DNA of 64,000 bases from Methanobacterium paludis (GCF_000214725.1 NC_015574.1:1066001-1130000); one strand, 5' to 3'; counted from the first letter of the stretch, positions 46,054 through 56,026 are shown. The notes: generated by a model from the letters alone, not told the origin. Program-made: numbers and translations.

Positions 46054-46443
46054 ATGAGACCACCTTGTGAAATAGTTGTATGGTATATTATTCCTACTAT
46101 AAGGTCAGAGCTTGCTAAAGAACTGTTAAATTTGGGAATGAAACAGAAAGAAATTTCAGAACTACTGGACATAACCCAACCTGCAGTATCTCAGTATATA
46201 AGTGATAAAAGGGGACATGGAATCAAATTTACCGATGAAACCCATGAACTTATAAAAATATTTGCAAAGGACCTTAAAGATGGAAAATTAGACCAGAGTG
46301 GGATAATCTCCCGAATATGTGATATATGTAGACAAATTAAGACAGAGGAAATTGTTTGCCAGCTGCATAAAGAAAAGGACAACATACCCCTTAACTGCAA
46401 TGCATGCGTTGGTTCAAATACACACCATATACCTCCCCTTTAA
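46054..46443 (+). CDS. Cys-rich HTH transcriptional regulator (COG2522-like)
   Basis: The protein has 129 residues. PPCEIVVWYIIPTIRSELAK precedes a helix-turn-helix (MKQKEISELLDITQPAVSQY, ISDKRGHGIKF). The C-terminal third has cysteines in ICDICRQIK, VCQLH and CNACVG, a set that could bind zinc or a redox- or sulfide-sensitive Fe-S cluster. The ATG at 46054 has GTGATT before it; the GTG at 46045 is in frame. Position after cysE and the cysteine set make it the best local candidate for the regulator that reads the TAAC-NATN-GTTA operators, but nothing here proves that. Confidence 0.8.
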   Translation: MRPPCEIVVWYIIPTIRSELAKELLNLGMKQKEISELLDITQPAVSQYISDKRGHGIKFTDETHELIKIFAKDLKDGKLDQSGIISRICDICRQIKTEEIVCQLHKEKDNIPLNCNACVGSNTHHIPPL

Positions 46444-46738
46444 ATGTCTTATTTTATCTACATTTAAATCGTAATAATTAACTGAGATGATTATAGATTT
46501 TCTTTTAAAATTTAGTATTATTAACATAAAAATAATTAATAATGTAAATATTGAAGAACATTGAAGATAAAATATTGAACAATAATTAAAATGAAGTTAA
46601 ATATAATTAAAATATATATTTTATAAATGTAATTTTATAAATATATTATAAATAAAATGTAGATTAAAACTTATTTTAGATAAATTCAAAGATTAATAAA
46701 TAAAAACTTATTTTAATCCTTAAGCCAGGAAATCAGAT

Positions 46739-48331
46739 ATGTGTGGAATAGCAGGTATAAAAGGGGAAAACATAGGTCCCGATCTGAAGAAGATGCTCAT
46801 ATCCATCAAGCACAGGGGGCCTGACGGTTCCGGTGTTTTTGTTGATGGTAAAGTATTACATGATGATCTGGGTAGTTTGGACGTTCCACAAGGTTCATTT
46901 GGAATTGGTCACAACTTGCTTTCAATCGTTGGTTCTGAAGTTTCCCAACCCTTAACTCGGGATAAGTTTGTTTTAGTTTGTAATGGGGAGATATACAACT
47001 TCAAAGAACTTAAAAAAGAATTTGATCTAAATTTTAAAACTGATTCTGATTGTGAAGTTGTATTAGGACTTATCCAAAAGTTTTATGAAGGATCACTTTA
47101 TGAGGCCACTAAAAAAGCAATAAAATATCTTGATGGAGACTACGCCTTTGCAGTATATGATGGAACGAACTTTGCTGCGGTTAGAGATCCTATAGGTGTG
47201 AAACCTCTTTACTACGGTAAAAATGATGACAAAAAACGTTTTGCTTTTGCATCTGAACGGAAAGCCCTTTGGAATATTGGGATACAGGATGTTAAAACTC
47301 TTCCACCAAACCAAATGCTTTACAATGAAAAGCTAATTGATCTAGGGGACAGTTTAATTGAAAATAAGGCATTCAAAAAGGGATTAACTAAAAATAATTC
47401 AAATGAAAATAGATCAATTGATAAATCAACTGAAAATGGATTAAAATTAATAAATGAAGTAAAAACTGGAGTTATTACGCCAAAAAATACCTTTGAAAAT
47501 GATTCGAAAGATATTGTATCAAAATATAGTTTAAAAAATCAATTAAAGAATTTTTTGATCGATTCAGTTGAAAAAAGGATAAAAGGACTTTCTAAAGTTG
47601 GAATAATATTTTCAGGTGGTGTGGACAGTACCATACTTGCTAAAATAGCACTTGATCTTGGAGTTGAGACATCACTTTACAGTGTTGGCCACAAGGACTC
47701 TGTTGACATTAAATTCGCTAGAAGGGCTGCACATGATATGGGTCTCCCACTGATGGTTCGAACCGTGGATGTTGACGATGTCAGAAAATATACGAAGCTG
47801 GTATTAAATGCAATAGAAGAGTTCAATATCATGAAATTAGGTGTTGGAATGCCATCCTACATTGCATCTGAGATGGGGCACCATGATGGTTTAAAGGTCA
47901 TGCTTTCGGGTCAAGGTGCAGACGAACTTTTCGCAGGGTACCATCGTTACCTCAAATTTTATGAAGAGAAGGGTGAAAAAACCCAGGAAGACCTTAAACT
48001 GGATATTTTCAATCTTTACCACGTGAATTTGCAGAGGGATGATTCTGTGACCATGGCCAACAGTATTGAGCTTCGTGTTCCTTTTCTGGACATGAATATT
48101 ATAAATCTGGCAATGGATATACCCATGAAATATAAAATAAACAATTATAACGACAATCTCAGGAAATGCATCCTCAGAGAAGTTGCAGCAGAGCTTGGAG
48201 TCCCTGATGAAATTGTAAAAAGGCCTAAAAAAGCTGCACAGTACGGTTCTGGTATCCACAAGATTCTGGTGAAGAAGGTTTTAAAGGATGAGAACTACAA
48301 AAATAAGTTAGAAGAATATTTAAAATACTAA
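46739..48331 (+). CDS. asnB: Asparagine synthase (glutamine-hydrolysing)
   Basis: The protein has 530 residues. The N-terminal class II glutaminase begins with the nucleophile Cys2 (MCGIAGIKGE) and has KHRGPDGSG, VCNGEIYN and DGDYAFAVYD. The synthetase half has the pyrophosphate loop IIFSGGVDSTI and MLSGQGADELFAGYHRY, then NSIELRVPFLDMNI. Residues 215-260 are a low-complexity Asn/Lys/Ser-rich linker, an insertion between the domains. It makes Asn from Asp, or it may be a related amide-forming enzyme. It is followed by gatC about 290 bp on. Confidence 0.9.
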   Translation: MCGIAGIKGENIGPDLKKMLISIKHRGPDGSGVFVDGKVLHDDLGSLDVPQGSFGIGHNLLSIVGSEVSQPLTRDKFVLVCNGEIYNFKELKKEFDLNFKTDSDCEVVLGLIQKFYEGSLYEATKKAIKYLDGDYAFAVYDGTNFAAVRDPIGVKPLYYGKNDDKKRFAFASERKALWNIGIQDVKTLPPNQMLYNEKLIDLGDSLIENKAFKKGLTKNNSNENRSIDKSTENGLKLINEVKTGVITPKNTFENDSKDIVSKYSLKNQLKNFLIDSVEKRIKGLSKVGIIFSGGVDSTILAKIALDLGVETSLYSVGHKDSVDIKFARRAAHDMGLPLMVRTVDVDDVRKYTKLVLNAIEEFNIMKLGVGMPSYIASEMGHHDGLKVMLSGQGADELFAGYHRYLKFYEEKGEKTQEDLKLDIFNLYHVNLQRDDSVTMANSIELRVPFLDMNIINLAMDIPMKYKINNYNDNLRKCILREVAAELGVPDEIVKRPKKAAQYGSGIHKILVKKVLKDENYKNKLEEYLKY

Positions 48332-48392
48332 GAACTCCAGATTAATTTATTAAATTCAAACATAATCCAAATAATCCGACAGATCCAAATTA

Positions 48393-48480
48393 ACGATGGA
48401 TCCATTTTAACAGATAAAAAAAATACGATGGATCCATTTAAAGAGATCTTAAAGACTAAAAAGAGATCTTAAAGACTAAA
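48393..48480. repeat. Short repeats before gatC
   Basis: ACGATGGATCCATTT occurs at 48393-48407 and 48425-48439. A 20-bp unit, AAGAGATCTTAAAGACTAAA, is then repeated exactly in tandem at 48441-48460 and 48461-48480. Looser 'gatggatcat' copies follow to about 48520. They are probably replication-slippage products without function. Confidence 0.7.
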
Positions 48481-48625
48481 GATGGATCATTCAAGAGATT
48501 TTAATAAATGGATGGATCATCGAATTGATTAAATTTGAAGAGAATCACTGGCATTTGATTAATCCTGATAAATTCCATTAATGCATAATTATTTGAAGTT
48601 CAACCTTAAATTGGGGGAAATACAG

Positions 48626-48841
48626 TTGAAAATAGAAAAAGAAGCCGAAATAATACTGGAAAAATTTTCAAAAGCACTTCAAGACATCCCTGAACTTGAA
48701 GAAACATACTATCTTGTGGATAATGTGAACCTTTCACGTGAAGACTGCGGTGAAGATAAAAATCCTGAAAAAATCCTTAGAAATGCTCATATAGATGAAC
48801 AAGGTCATCTTGTAACTGAAAAAGGAAAATGGACAAAATAA
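48626..48841 (+). CDS. gatC: Asp-tRNA(Asn) amidotransferase subunit GatC
   Basis: GatC stabilises the GatA-GatB complex that converts Asp-tRNA(Asn) to Asn-tRNA(Asn). It has 71 residues from a TTG at 48626, which follows TTGGGGGAAA; the upstream ATG at 48581 lacks such a site. EKEAEIILEKFSKALQDIPE, then ETYYLVDNVNLSREDCGEDK and ILRNAHIDEQGHLVTEKG, match archaeal GatC. The neighbouring ACT-domain gene starts 17 bp after its stop and appears co-transcribed. Confidence 0.85.
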   Translation: MKIEKEAEIILEKFSKALQDIPELEETYYLVDNVNLSREDCGEDKNPEKILRNAHIDEQGHLVTEKGKWTK

Positions 48842-48858
48842 AATGAGGGCGGAATAAA

Positions 48859-49344
48859 ATGAGATTAAATCTTGTTTTAGAACTTTTAGATGTTCCAGGG
48901 CAGCTTTTAGATGCATTGGAACCAATAGGAAAGCTTGGAGCTAACATAGTTGCTGTAATCCACCAGAGAGATGTGAAGACTGAACGTGGAACAATACCTG
49001 TTCACATAACCATAGAGGGAGATAAGGAAACTCTTAAAACAGTATTAGAATCTATGGAAGAACGTAAAGTCCAGATAATGGAAGTTGATGGTGTTGTCCG
49101 AAAAGAAGAGGTCACAACAGTTATCATTGGAAACATTAACCAGGATTTGAAGGAAACTGTAGGCTTTCTGGATGGAATTGACGGTGTAAGGGTGGCTGAC
49201 CTTGATCTGAAAATGTCAGATCATCCTGAACAATCTGCCTCAAAGATCGTAATTGAAGCAGATTACGGCATGAAAAAAGATTTATTAAAGAAAATAAAAG
49301 AAATTGGAAATTCAAAAGGATTTTTAGTCATAAACGAGGTTTAA
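48859..49344 (+). CDS. ACT-domain regulatory protein upstream of homoserine dehydrogenase
   Basis: The protein has 161 residues with two ACT-like units: LELLDVPGQLLDALEPIGKL with NIVAVIHQRDVK in the first, and TTVIIGNINQDLKETVGFLD with VRVADLDLKM in the second. Such stand-alone ACT proteins lie beside hom in methanogens and are thought to confer amino-acid feedback (for example by threonine). GAGGGCGG precedes the ATG. The next gene, hom, fits this role. Confidence 0.82.
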   Translation: MRLNLVLELLDVPGQLLDALEPIGKLGANIVAVIHQRDVKTERGTIPVHITIEGDKETLKTVLESMEERKVQIMEVDGVVRKEEVTTVIIGNINQDLKETVGFLDGIDGVRVADLDLKMSDHPEQSASKIVIEADYGMKKDLLKKIKEIGNSKGFLVINEV

Positions 49345-49536
49345 AGAGTCAGCCATAAGATTTAAAGTGTTTAAATAGGAATATGGTTTAAATTAAGTAT
49401 AAATGGTTTATTTAACTGTAACTCATTAGTACACTGTAATCATTATTATGGTTAAATTAAACAAGTTAAACGATTTTTAATTTAAACAAATATCCTTAAA
49501 CATATTTTAAATCTCACTTTTAAATGGGGGAATTTG

Positions 49537-50550
49537 ATGAGGATATGTATCATTGGTTTTGGAGCTGTTGGACAGGGAGTTGCAAGGGTCTTCTCCATGA
49601 AGAGGAATAAAATAAAACAGAAATACGGTCTGGACCTTGAGTTGGTGGCTGCAACAGACAGTGAAGGTGCGGTAATATCTGAAGGGGGACTGGATCCTGA
49701 TCTGCTCATTGAAACAAAGAAAAAGACAGGTAAAGTATCTGAATACCCAAAATACGGGGTTTCTGGTCTTTCAGGCTATGAAGTCATGGATACAGTTGAA
49801 TATGACTGCCTTATTGAAGTCACACCAACCAACATTGATGATGGAGAACCTGCAAGAACTCACATCCTTAAAGCCATAGAAAATGGTAAAGATGTTGTAA
49901 CATCAAATAAAGGCCCTCTAGCACTTTCTTACAGGGAAATTGTCGATAAAGCAAAATCTAATGGTGTTGAATTTAAATTCGAAGCATCTGTAGGTGGCGC
50001 AATGCCTATTTTGAACTTTGCACATGAAACACTTGCAGGCTGCGATATAAACTCTGTCTTTGGTATTTTGAATGGTACAACTAATTTTATTCTTTCAAGA
50101 ATGGCTAAAGAAGGTTCTTCTTATGAGCAAACCCTTAAAGAAGCTCAACAATTGGGAATAGCTGAGACAAACCCTGCACAAGATGTTGATGGTATAGATG
50201 CTGCTTGTAAAGTGGTTATACTGGCAAATTCTATATTAAATAGGGATGTTTCATTTAAAGATGTTGAAATAGACGGTATATCAAAGATAACCCCGGGATC
50301 AATAGAACTTGCAAAAAAAGAGGGTTACCTCATAAAATTAATAGGTGAAGCCTCGCAAGAAACCCTTGAAGTATCGCCACGGCTTGTAAGGGAAGGATCA
50401 CCCTTTGCTGTTGGAGGTACGTTGAACGTTGCAACCCTTAAAACCGACCTTGCAGAAGACGTTACTGTAGTTGGAAAGGGAGCAGGATCAGTTGAAACAG
50501 CATCAGCAATCTTAAGCGATATTATCAGTATATGGAAAGTCAGGAAATGA
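49537..50550 (+). CDS. hom: Homoserine dehydrogenase
   Basis: The enzyme reduces aspartate semialdehyde to homoserine, the precursor of threonine and, through MetX/MetY in this window, of homocysteine. It has 337 residues with the NAD(P) site RICIIGFGAVGQGVARVF, then EVTPTNIDDGEPARTHILKA, VVTSNKGPLALSYREIV, and the catalytic region FEASVGGAMPIL, ILNGTTNFILSRM and PAQDVDGIDAACK. The ATG at 49537 has GGGGG upstream; the TTG one codon earlier is in frame. It is the short archaeal form, without its own ACT domain. Confidence 0.94.
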   Translation: MRICIIGFGAVGQGVARVFSMKRNKIKQKYGLDLELVAATDSEGAVISEGGLDPDLLIETKKKTGKVSEYPKYGVSGLSGYEVMDTVEYDCLIEVTPTNIDDGEPARTHILKAIENGKDVVTSNKGPLALSYREIVDKAKSNGVEFKFEASVGGAMPILNFAHETLAGCDINSVFGILNGTTNFILSRMAKEGSSYEQTLKEAQQLGIAETNPAQDVDGIDAACKVVILANSILNRDVSFKDVEIDGISKITPGSIELAKKEGYLIKLIGEASQETLEVSPRLVREGSPFAVGGTLNVATLKTDLAEDVTVVGKGAGSVETASAILSDIISIWKVRK

Positions 50551-50728
50551 ATATTTAAAGTAACTTTAAAGAAAAATAAACCAATAAATATGAATTGAGG
50601 TAGATTAATTAAAATTATCAAATTATTTTTTTTATTTTACTTTAAAAATTTATTTACCCATGTAACTGTACTTAAGGTTTAAAAGATCATAAAAATAACG
50701 TATTATGTGATTATAAAGAGGATTAAAC

Positions 50729-51934
50729 ATGAAATATGTGGTAGTTATAGGGGATGGAATGGCAGATTACTCCCTTGAAGAGCTTGGCGGTAAAACGCCC
50801 CTTCAAAGTGCAAAAATCCCAAATATGGATTATATTGCATCCAATGGTGTAAGTGGAATGCTTAAAACTGTACCCAAAAATATGGAACCGGGATCTGATG
50901 TTGCAAACCTTTCAATTTTAGGTTACAACCCAGAGGAATTTTATACAGGCAGAGGCCCCTTGGAAGCTGCAAGTATTGGGGCAAATTTGGATAATGGTAA
51001 TGTCGCATTTAGATGCAACTTCATAACTGAAAAAGATGGTTTACTTGCAGATTTCAATGCAGGCCACATAAGTACAGGAGAAGGATCAGAGCTTATAGAA
51101 GCCCTGAATCAGAATTTTTACAGGTTCGGAAAATTTTATCTGGGCACAAGTTACAGAAACCTCTTTGTTTTTAACGATAAGAAATCTGCAGAATTGAAAT
51201 CCACACCTCCACACGATGTTGTTGGAGACCCGTTCATGGACAACCTGCTAAACCCTCGTGAAGATGAGAACGCCAGGATTTTGAATGGAATAATGCAGGA
51301 TTCAAAGAGTGTACTTGAGAACCATCCAGTTAATAAAAGAAGAATTGAATCTGGTAAGAATCCCGCCAACATGATATGGCTGTGGGGTCAGGGTGTGAAA
51401 CCTAAAATGCCTCAATTTTCAGAAAAATACGGTCTTAAAGGCGCTACAATCACAGGTGTGGACCTTATAAAGGGTATAGGAATGTACCTGGGCCTCACAA
51501 ATATTCATGTACCCGGAGCCACAGGTTATTACGACACTGATTACTGTGGAAAGGCAAAATATGCACTTGATGCACTTCAAGATCACGATCTAGTATTTCT
51601 TCATGTTGAAGCCCCTGATGAGGCTGGTCACGCCGGTGATCTCGGGGAGAAAATGAAAGCCATGGAACGCATCGACTCAAGAATCCTTGGAAAACTCCTT
51701 AAAAATCTTCCATCCTTCGGAGATTATGCAATTGCAATACTTCCGGATCATCCAACCCCAGTTCATGTCAAAACTCACACGAGAGATCCTGTTCCATATG
51801 CAATGTATTCTACAGGTGGTGTTCGAGATGATGTACAGAGATACGATGAAATATCTGCGAAAACAGGTTCTCAGGGAGTTATGGAAGGTTACAAATTCAT
51901 GAAAAACTTTATAGAATATGCAAAGTCTAGATAA
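50729..51934 (+). CDS. apgM: Cofactor-independent phosphoglycerate mutase, archaeal type
   Basis: The enzyme interconverts 3- and 2-phosphoglycerate. It has 401 residues with YVVVIGDGMADYSLEELGGK (metal site), the active-site Ser in MEPGSDVANLSILGYNP, YTGRGPLEAASIG, FLHVEAPDEAGHAGDLGEKM and LPDHPTPVHVKTH. These are the alkaline-phosphatase-superfamily motifs of the ApgM family. AAGAGGATTAA precedes the ATG. It appears to be a single-gene unit. Confidence 0.94.
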   Translation: MKYVVVIGDGMADYSLEELGGKTPLQSAKIPNMDYIASNGVSGMLKTVPKNMEPGSDVANLSILGYNPEEFYTGRGPLEAASIGANLDNGNVAFRCNFITEKDGLLADFNAGHISTGEGSELIEALNQNFYRFGKFYLGTSYRNLFVFNDKKSAELKSTPPHDVVGDPFMDNLLNPREDENARILNGIMQDSKSVLENHPVNKRRIESGKNPANMIWLWGQGVKPKMPQFSEKYGLKGATITGVDLIKGIGMYLGLTNIHVPGATGYYDTDYCGKAKYALDALQDHDLVFLHVEAPDEAGHAGDLGEKMKAMERIDSRILGKLLKNLPSFGDYAIAILPDHPTPVHVKTHTRDPVPYAMYSTGGVRDDVQRYDEISAKTGSQGVMEGYKFMKNFIEYAKSR

Positions 51935-52219
51935 AACCTAAAAAATTTGAGATTAAATCTAAATCCAAACCTGAAAATAAAAATCTAAGTAAAAACTAAA
52001 TACTTTAAAATGTCTAATTTTTATTTTTAATCTTTTTTAGGGATTTATCCTTATTTTATTTAGTTTTAAATTGATTAAATTATTTTTAAGCTCTTTAAAT
52101 TCATAGGGTGGTAAATATATAAATCTTATAAAGAAGAACATCAATACTCATAATAAATATTTTGTGCTTTTTATATGAAGCTTTTTGGTGGAAAATGTTT
52201 TGATGGAGGTTTATGAAAC

Positions 52220-53593
52220 TTGGTTTTACGCTCATCGATTTTAATAGGTAAATTAACAAAGTTTGCGCTTAATGCGGTAGGTATGGGAGCTACGGCACTC
52301 CCCGGAAAGGTTGCACTTAAAATTGATCCTGATCTTTTAAGTGTTTTAGATGCCCGATGTGAAAAGAAAGTTATTGTAACGGGTACAAATGGTAAAACAA
52401 CCACTAATAATTTAATATATCATATTTTAACAGGTAAATATGGAAGTGTGCTCTCAAATCTTAAGGGAGCCAACATGCCCCAGGGAGTGGCAAGTGCCTT
52501 CATTAACAACACCAAAAAGAAGTATGATTGGGGTGTTTTTGAAGTAGATGAAGGCTCCTTCAAGGAAGTTGTCAATTACATCAAACCTGATTACGTAATA
52601 ATAACTAATTTTTTCAGGGATCAACTGGATAGGTACGGAGAAATAGAACATACATCCCAGATAGTCTACGATGCCCTGAAACCTTTAGATTCAACGCTGA
52701 TCCTCAACGCTGATGATCCATCTGTAGTGAAGTTCAAAGAACTTGGTAAAAAAAATGTTTACTATGGGGTTAGTGAAAACGATTTCAGCGACAAATATCA
52801 GATGGTAATTGAAACACGTTTCTGCCCATTATGCATGGACCGTCTTGAATATGAATACTTTAATTATGGCCAGCTTGGCAAATATTATTGTAAAAATTGT
52901 GGATTAGAAAACCCAACCTATGATTATAGGATATCATCAATAAAATATAGAAATGATGAATACTATTTTGACGTTGTTGCAGCTGATAAAAAGATTGAAA
53001 ATTTACGTTTTGGGTATGAAGGTATTTACAACGCATACAATTGCTGTGCAGCTCTTGCATTCTGTCTGGAAATAGGTATGGATGTAGAAATGGTCACAGA
53101 AAGAATAGAAAACTTTGAATACCATCTTGGAAGAATGGAAAACTTTGAATTCCCAGACAAAACAGTGAAACTTGTCCTTTCTAAAAATCCCATAGGATTG
53201 ACCGAAGTTATAAAGGTCATATTCAGTGATGAAAGAAAAAAATCGGTTCTATTCATCCTTAATGATAACCCTGCAGATGGCAAAGATATTTCATGGATAT
53301 GGGACGCTGATATGGGAAGATTGAAGGATATAAAAAACTTAGATTCTGTTTACTGCTCTGGAATAAGGGCCGAAGACATTGCACTCAGGATCAAATATGC
53401 CGATGTCCCCTCAAAAATTGTTAAAACAATTAAAAGAGTTAAAAGGGAAGATGGAATAGAAACTGCTATTTCACAAGTTTTAACTGAAAAAGTAGATGTT
53501 GTTTATGTTCTTCCAACCTATACTGCAGTTTTCAAGGCCCGAGATATTTTATTAAAACATCTCAAAAGTTCAGAAAGTTCTCTAAAGGATTAA
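52220..53593 (+). CDS. murT: MurT-like Mur ligase (isoglutaminyl synthase subunit)
   Basis: In bacteria MurT/GatD amidates lipid II glutamate. Here the pair probably acts on pseudomurein precursors. The protein has 457 residues from a TTG with GGAGGT nine bases before it. It has the P-loop TGTNGKTTTNNLIYHIL, FEVDEGSFKEVVNYIKPDYV, FRDQLDRYGE, a zinc ribbon CPLCMDRLEYEYF...CKNCG and the C-terminal DUF1727-like part (ENFEYHLGRMENFEF and VLSKNPIGLTEVI). gatD follows after 180 bp. Confidence 0.9.
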   Translation: MVLRSSILIGKLTKFALNAVGMGATALPGKVALKIDPDLLSVLDARCEKKVIVTGTNGKTTTNNLIYHILTGKYGSVLSNLKGANMPQGVASAFINNTKKKYDWGVFEVDEGSFKEVVNYIKPDYVIITNFFRDQLDRYGEIEHTSQIVYDALKPLDSTLILNADDPSVVKFKELGKKNVYYGVSENDFSDKYQMVIETRFCPLCMDRLEYEYFNYGQLGKYYCKNCGLENPTYDYRISSIKYRNDEYYFDVVAADKKIENLRFGYEGIYNAYNCCAALAFCLEIGMDVEMVTERIENFEYHLGRMENFEFPDKTVKLVLSKNPIGLTEVIKVIFSDERKKSVLFILNDNPADGKDISWIWDADMGRLKDIKNLDSVYCSGIRAEDIALRIKYADVPSKIVKTIKRVKREDGIETAISQVLTEKVDVVYVLPTYTAVFKARDILLKHLKSSESSLKD

Positions 53594-53773
53594 TAAAATA
53601 GATTGATAATAAAATTTATAAAATTTAATTTAATTCACAAATTTCACAAAACAAAGCAAAGAAGGAAGTTTTGTAAATTAAAGAAGATGGGAATCATAAA
53701 ATATAATTTGATAAAGGAATTGGGATTAGAGAAATTTGAGATTACAGATTATAAAAGGATAAGGGGATAACAA

Positions 53774-54535
53774 ATGGAAGCAAATGGAGAGAAAGGATTA
53801 GATCAAGGAAATATGGAGCTCAAAATTTTCCACATGTACCCTGATCTTTTAAACCTTTACGGGGATATTGGCAATGTAATATGCTTGAAAAAGCGGTGTG
53901 AATGGAGAGGAATAAATGTTGAGGTAGTAGACTTCACTCTCAACCAGGAAAAGGATCTCAAAACTGGTGATATATTTTTCATGGGCGGAGGATCAGATAG
54001 AGGGCAAAAAATCGTCTATTCCCATCTTTTAAAGTATAAAAAAGATGTTAATGCACTGATTGAAGATGGAAAGGTTTTTCTGGCAATATGTGGGGGCTAT
54101 CAATTTTTAGGTGAAAGCTACATTGATGCTGAAGGCAATGAAATCCCTGGACTTGGAATATTTGATTACCGCACCGAAAGCGAAGAAGGCAGGTTGATTG
54201 GGAATATAATAATTAAAAATCAGCTTGGACTAAGTCCTAAAACAATTGTTGGATTTGAGAACCATGGAGGCAGAACCTACCACCATCATGACCCCCTTGG
54301 AGCTGTTAAGGTAGGTCGAGGCAACAACGGAAAGGACAGCTCTGAAGGAATGGTTTATAAAAACTGTGTAGGAACCTATCTTCACGGACCAGTTCTTCCA
54401 AAAAATCCTCATCTGGCAGATTATCTTATTTTAAAGGCTCTGGAAAATAAGTATGGTATTAAGACCTTGCCAGAACTTGATGATGACCTGGAATATGCAG
54501 CCCATAAAAGGGTTAAGGAACTTTACTGTAAATGA
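53774..54535 (+). CDS. gatD: GatD-like glutamine amidotransferase (isoglutaminyl synthase subunit)
   Basis: GatD supplies ammonia from glutamine to MurT. The protein has 253 residues with LKIFHMYPDLLNLYGDIGNV, the nucleophile Cys in FLAICGGYQFLGESY and the His regions GFENHGGRTYHHHDP and GTYLHGPVLPKNP. This is the CobB/CobQ-like class I fold. AAGGGGATAAC precedes the ATG at 53774. An ATG at 53813, with AAGGAAAT upstream, would remove a 13-residue extension and give the more typical start. The MurT-GatD order is as in Staphylococcus. Confidence 0.9.
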   Translation: MEANGEKGLDQGNMELKIFHMYPDLLNLYGDIGNVICLKKRCEWRGINVEVVDFTLNQEKDLKTGDIFFMGGGSDRGQKIVYSHLLKYKKDVNALIEDGKVFLAICGGYQFLGESYIDAEGNEIPGLGIFDYRTESEEGRLIGNIIIKNQLGLSPKTIVGFENHGGRTYHHHDPLGAVKVGRGNNGKDSSEGMVYKNCVGTYLHGPVLPKNPHLADYLILKALENKYGIKTLPELDDDLEYAAHKRVKELYCK

Positions 54536-55072
54536 TGTTGTTCCAATATTTTCATCATAATCCTTTTGTAGAATTATCAATCAATGTCATATTTTAATAA
54601 ATGTAAGATTTACTATCTTCCATTAAGTATGATAATTAAAGGATATGAGGGCATAATATATAAAATAGATGTCTAATTTTCTTCCAAAAGTTCCTTATAT
54701 CTCATTTCCAAGAGTTCCTTATATCCCATAATATACTCTGTTATTAATATTCTAATTAGATATGATTTATTAACATTGCACCTGGCATTTGATGCATTCT
54801 ATTTTATTGACGATCTTTTGATGGTTTTAATAATCTAATTGTAATTATTTTATGTCATGTTTAGCTACAATTTGACATACCTAAAACTTTTTATTAAGCT
54901 ATCTTTTTCTATGTTCTCATCTTAAAAGTAGTTCCAAACGTTCATCTAAGTATTATTATAGAAAATCGATTAATTTATTAATTTAATAACATAACTCTTA
55001 ATTTAAGATGTTACAATCCGTGCAGTTTACTGTAAGTTTTGAAAGTATTGTTATGAATCAGGGCGTAGGAAT
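54536..55072. other. Long intergenic region
   Basis: There are 540 bp without a supported ORF. 'agttccttatatc' is repeated at about 54689 and 54713. The rest is AT-rich. The right end should carry the DUF4013 promoter. Confidence 0.4.
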
Positions 55073-55792
55073 ATGAACATAACGAAATTAGTAAAGGATT
55101 CTTTGAGATATCCGTTTTCAGATTGGAAAAAAATTTTGATTTTAGGAGTTTTAATAGTTATCATGGATATGTCAAATTTAAAAGTATATATGGCATTAGT
55201 TGGTACAAATGTTGCAGTAAACTGGCTTTTAAATATAATTGGATTTTTATCTGGCTTATTTGTAATAGGTTACTTGTTTAGAATTATAAAATCATCCTTG
55301 GATGGTGTTGTAGACCTTCCAAAATTTAACTCATGGGTTGAAATGTTTCTAAACGGCATCAAAGTGATTATTCTTCGTGTTGTTTATTTAATTCCTGCTA
55401 TTTTGATCATACTGGTTTTTACAATTTTTGCAATGGGGTCCTTTTCCTTAATTTTAGAAAAAATTTTAGAACTTATTTGGTCAAATCCATTATTTTTAGG
55501 TGATCAGGGAATTGGTAATAATATTGTAACTTTATATATTCTCATAATTATCCCGATATTAGCGGTTGCAATAGCAAATATGGCACATAATAACGGTGAA
55601 TTACATGCTGCCTTTAGATTTCATGAAATAATTGATGAAATCGTAAATATAGGTTGGGGAAACCTTTTAGTATGGTACATAGTGATTGGACTTGTTTATG
55701 GCATCTTGGCAGTTATAGGATTAATTTTAGTTAATATTTTCTATTTTAATTCCTCATATCATAGTACAAGTTTTAATTCCCTTAAATTTTAG
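55073..55792 (+). CDS. DUF4013 multi-pass membrane protein
   Basis: The protein has 239 residues. The opening NITKLVKDSLRYPFSDWKKI (amphipathic) and several hydrophobic helices (about 24-45, 55-75, 105-135, 152-172, 200-225) are typical of DUF4013, a family common in Methanobacteriales. Family members are uncharacterised; a role in surface or membrane remodelling has no direct support. AGGAATATG gives a weak ribosome-binding site. A zinc-ribbon ORF begins 9 bp after the stop. Confidence 0.8.
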   Translation: MNITKLVKDSLRYPFSDWKKILILGVLIVIMDMSNLKVYMALVGTNVAVNWLLNIIGFLSGLFVIGYLFRIIKSSLDGVVDLPKFNSWVEMFLNGIKVIILRVVYLIPAILIILVFTIFAMGSFSLILEKILELIWSNPLFLGDQGIGNNIVTLYILIIIPILAVAIANMAHNNGELHAAFRFHEIIDEIVNIGWGNLLVWYIVIGLVYGILAVIGLILVNIFYFNSSYHSTSFNSLKF

Positions 55793-55825
55793 TTCCGTAT
55801 CTTGAAATGTATTTTGCCAGATCAA

Positions 55826-56026
55826 ATGGCATTATTTTACATCTCAGGAAGCTTAGGATATTTAAAATGTGAAAAATGTGGAGGATATTATGAATTACAG
55901 GAAGGAGAATCTCCAGAAGATTTCGAAGAATGTGAATGCGGTGGAAAATTAAAATACTATGATTCGTTTGGCAAATATGGTAATGAGAATCCTAACCTCA
56001 AATTAAATTATGAAAGAAAAACATGA
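55826..56026 (+). CDS. Small zinc-ribbon-like protein
   Basis: The ATG at 55826 gives a 66-residue product; a TTG at 55802 would add eight residues. LKCEKCGGYYELQEGESPED, then CECGGKLKYYD, is a zinc-ribbon unit (CxxC...CxC) often attached to or near DUF4013 proteins in Methanobacterium. There is no clear ribosome-binding site, so it may be coupled to the preceding gene or be a remnant of a longer membrane protein. Confidence 0.5.
   Translation: MALFYISGSLGYLKCEKCGGYYELQEGESPEDFEECECGGKLKYYDSFGKYGNENPNLKLNYERKT

Noticed and set aside
48393..48480. Possible attachment site or mobile-element end
   Set aside because: The repeats are short, tandem and local, with no integrase, tRNA or matching distant copy.
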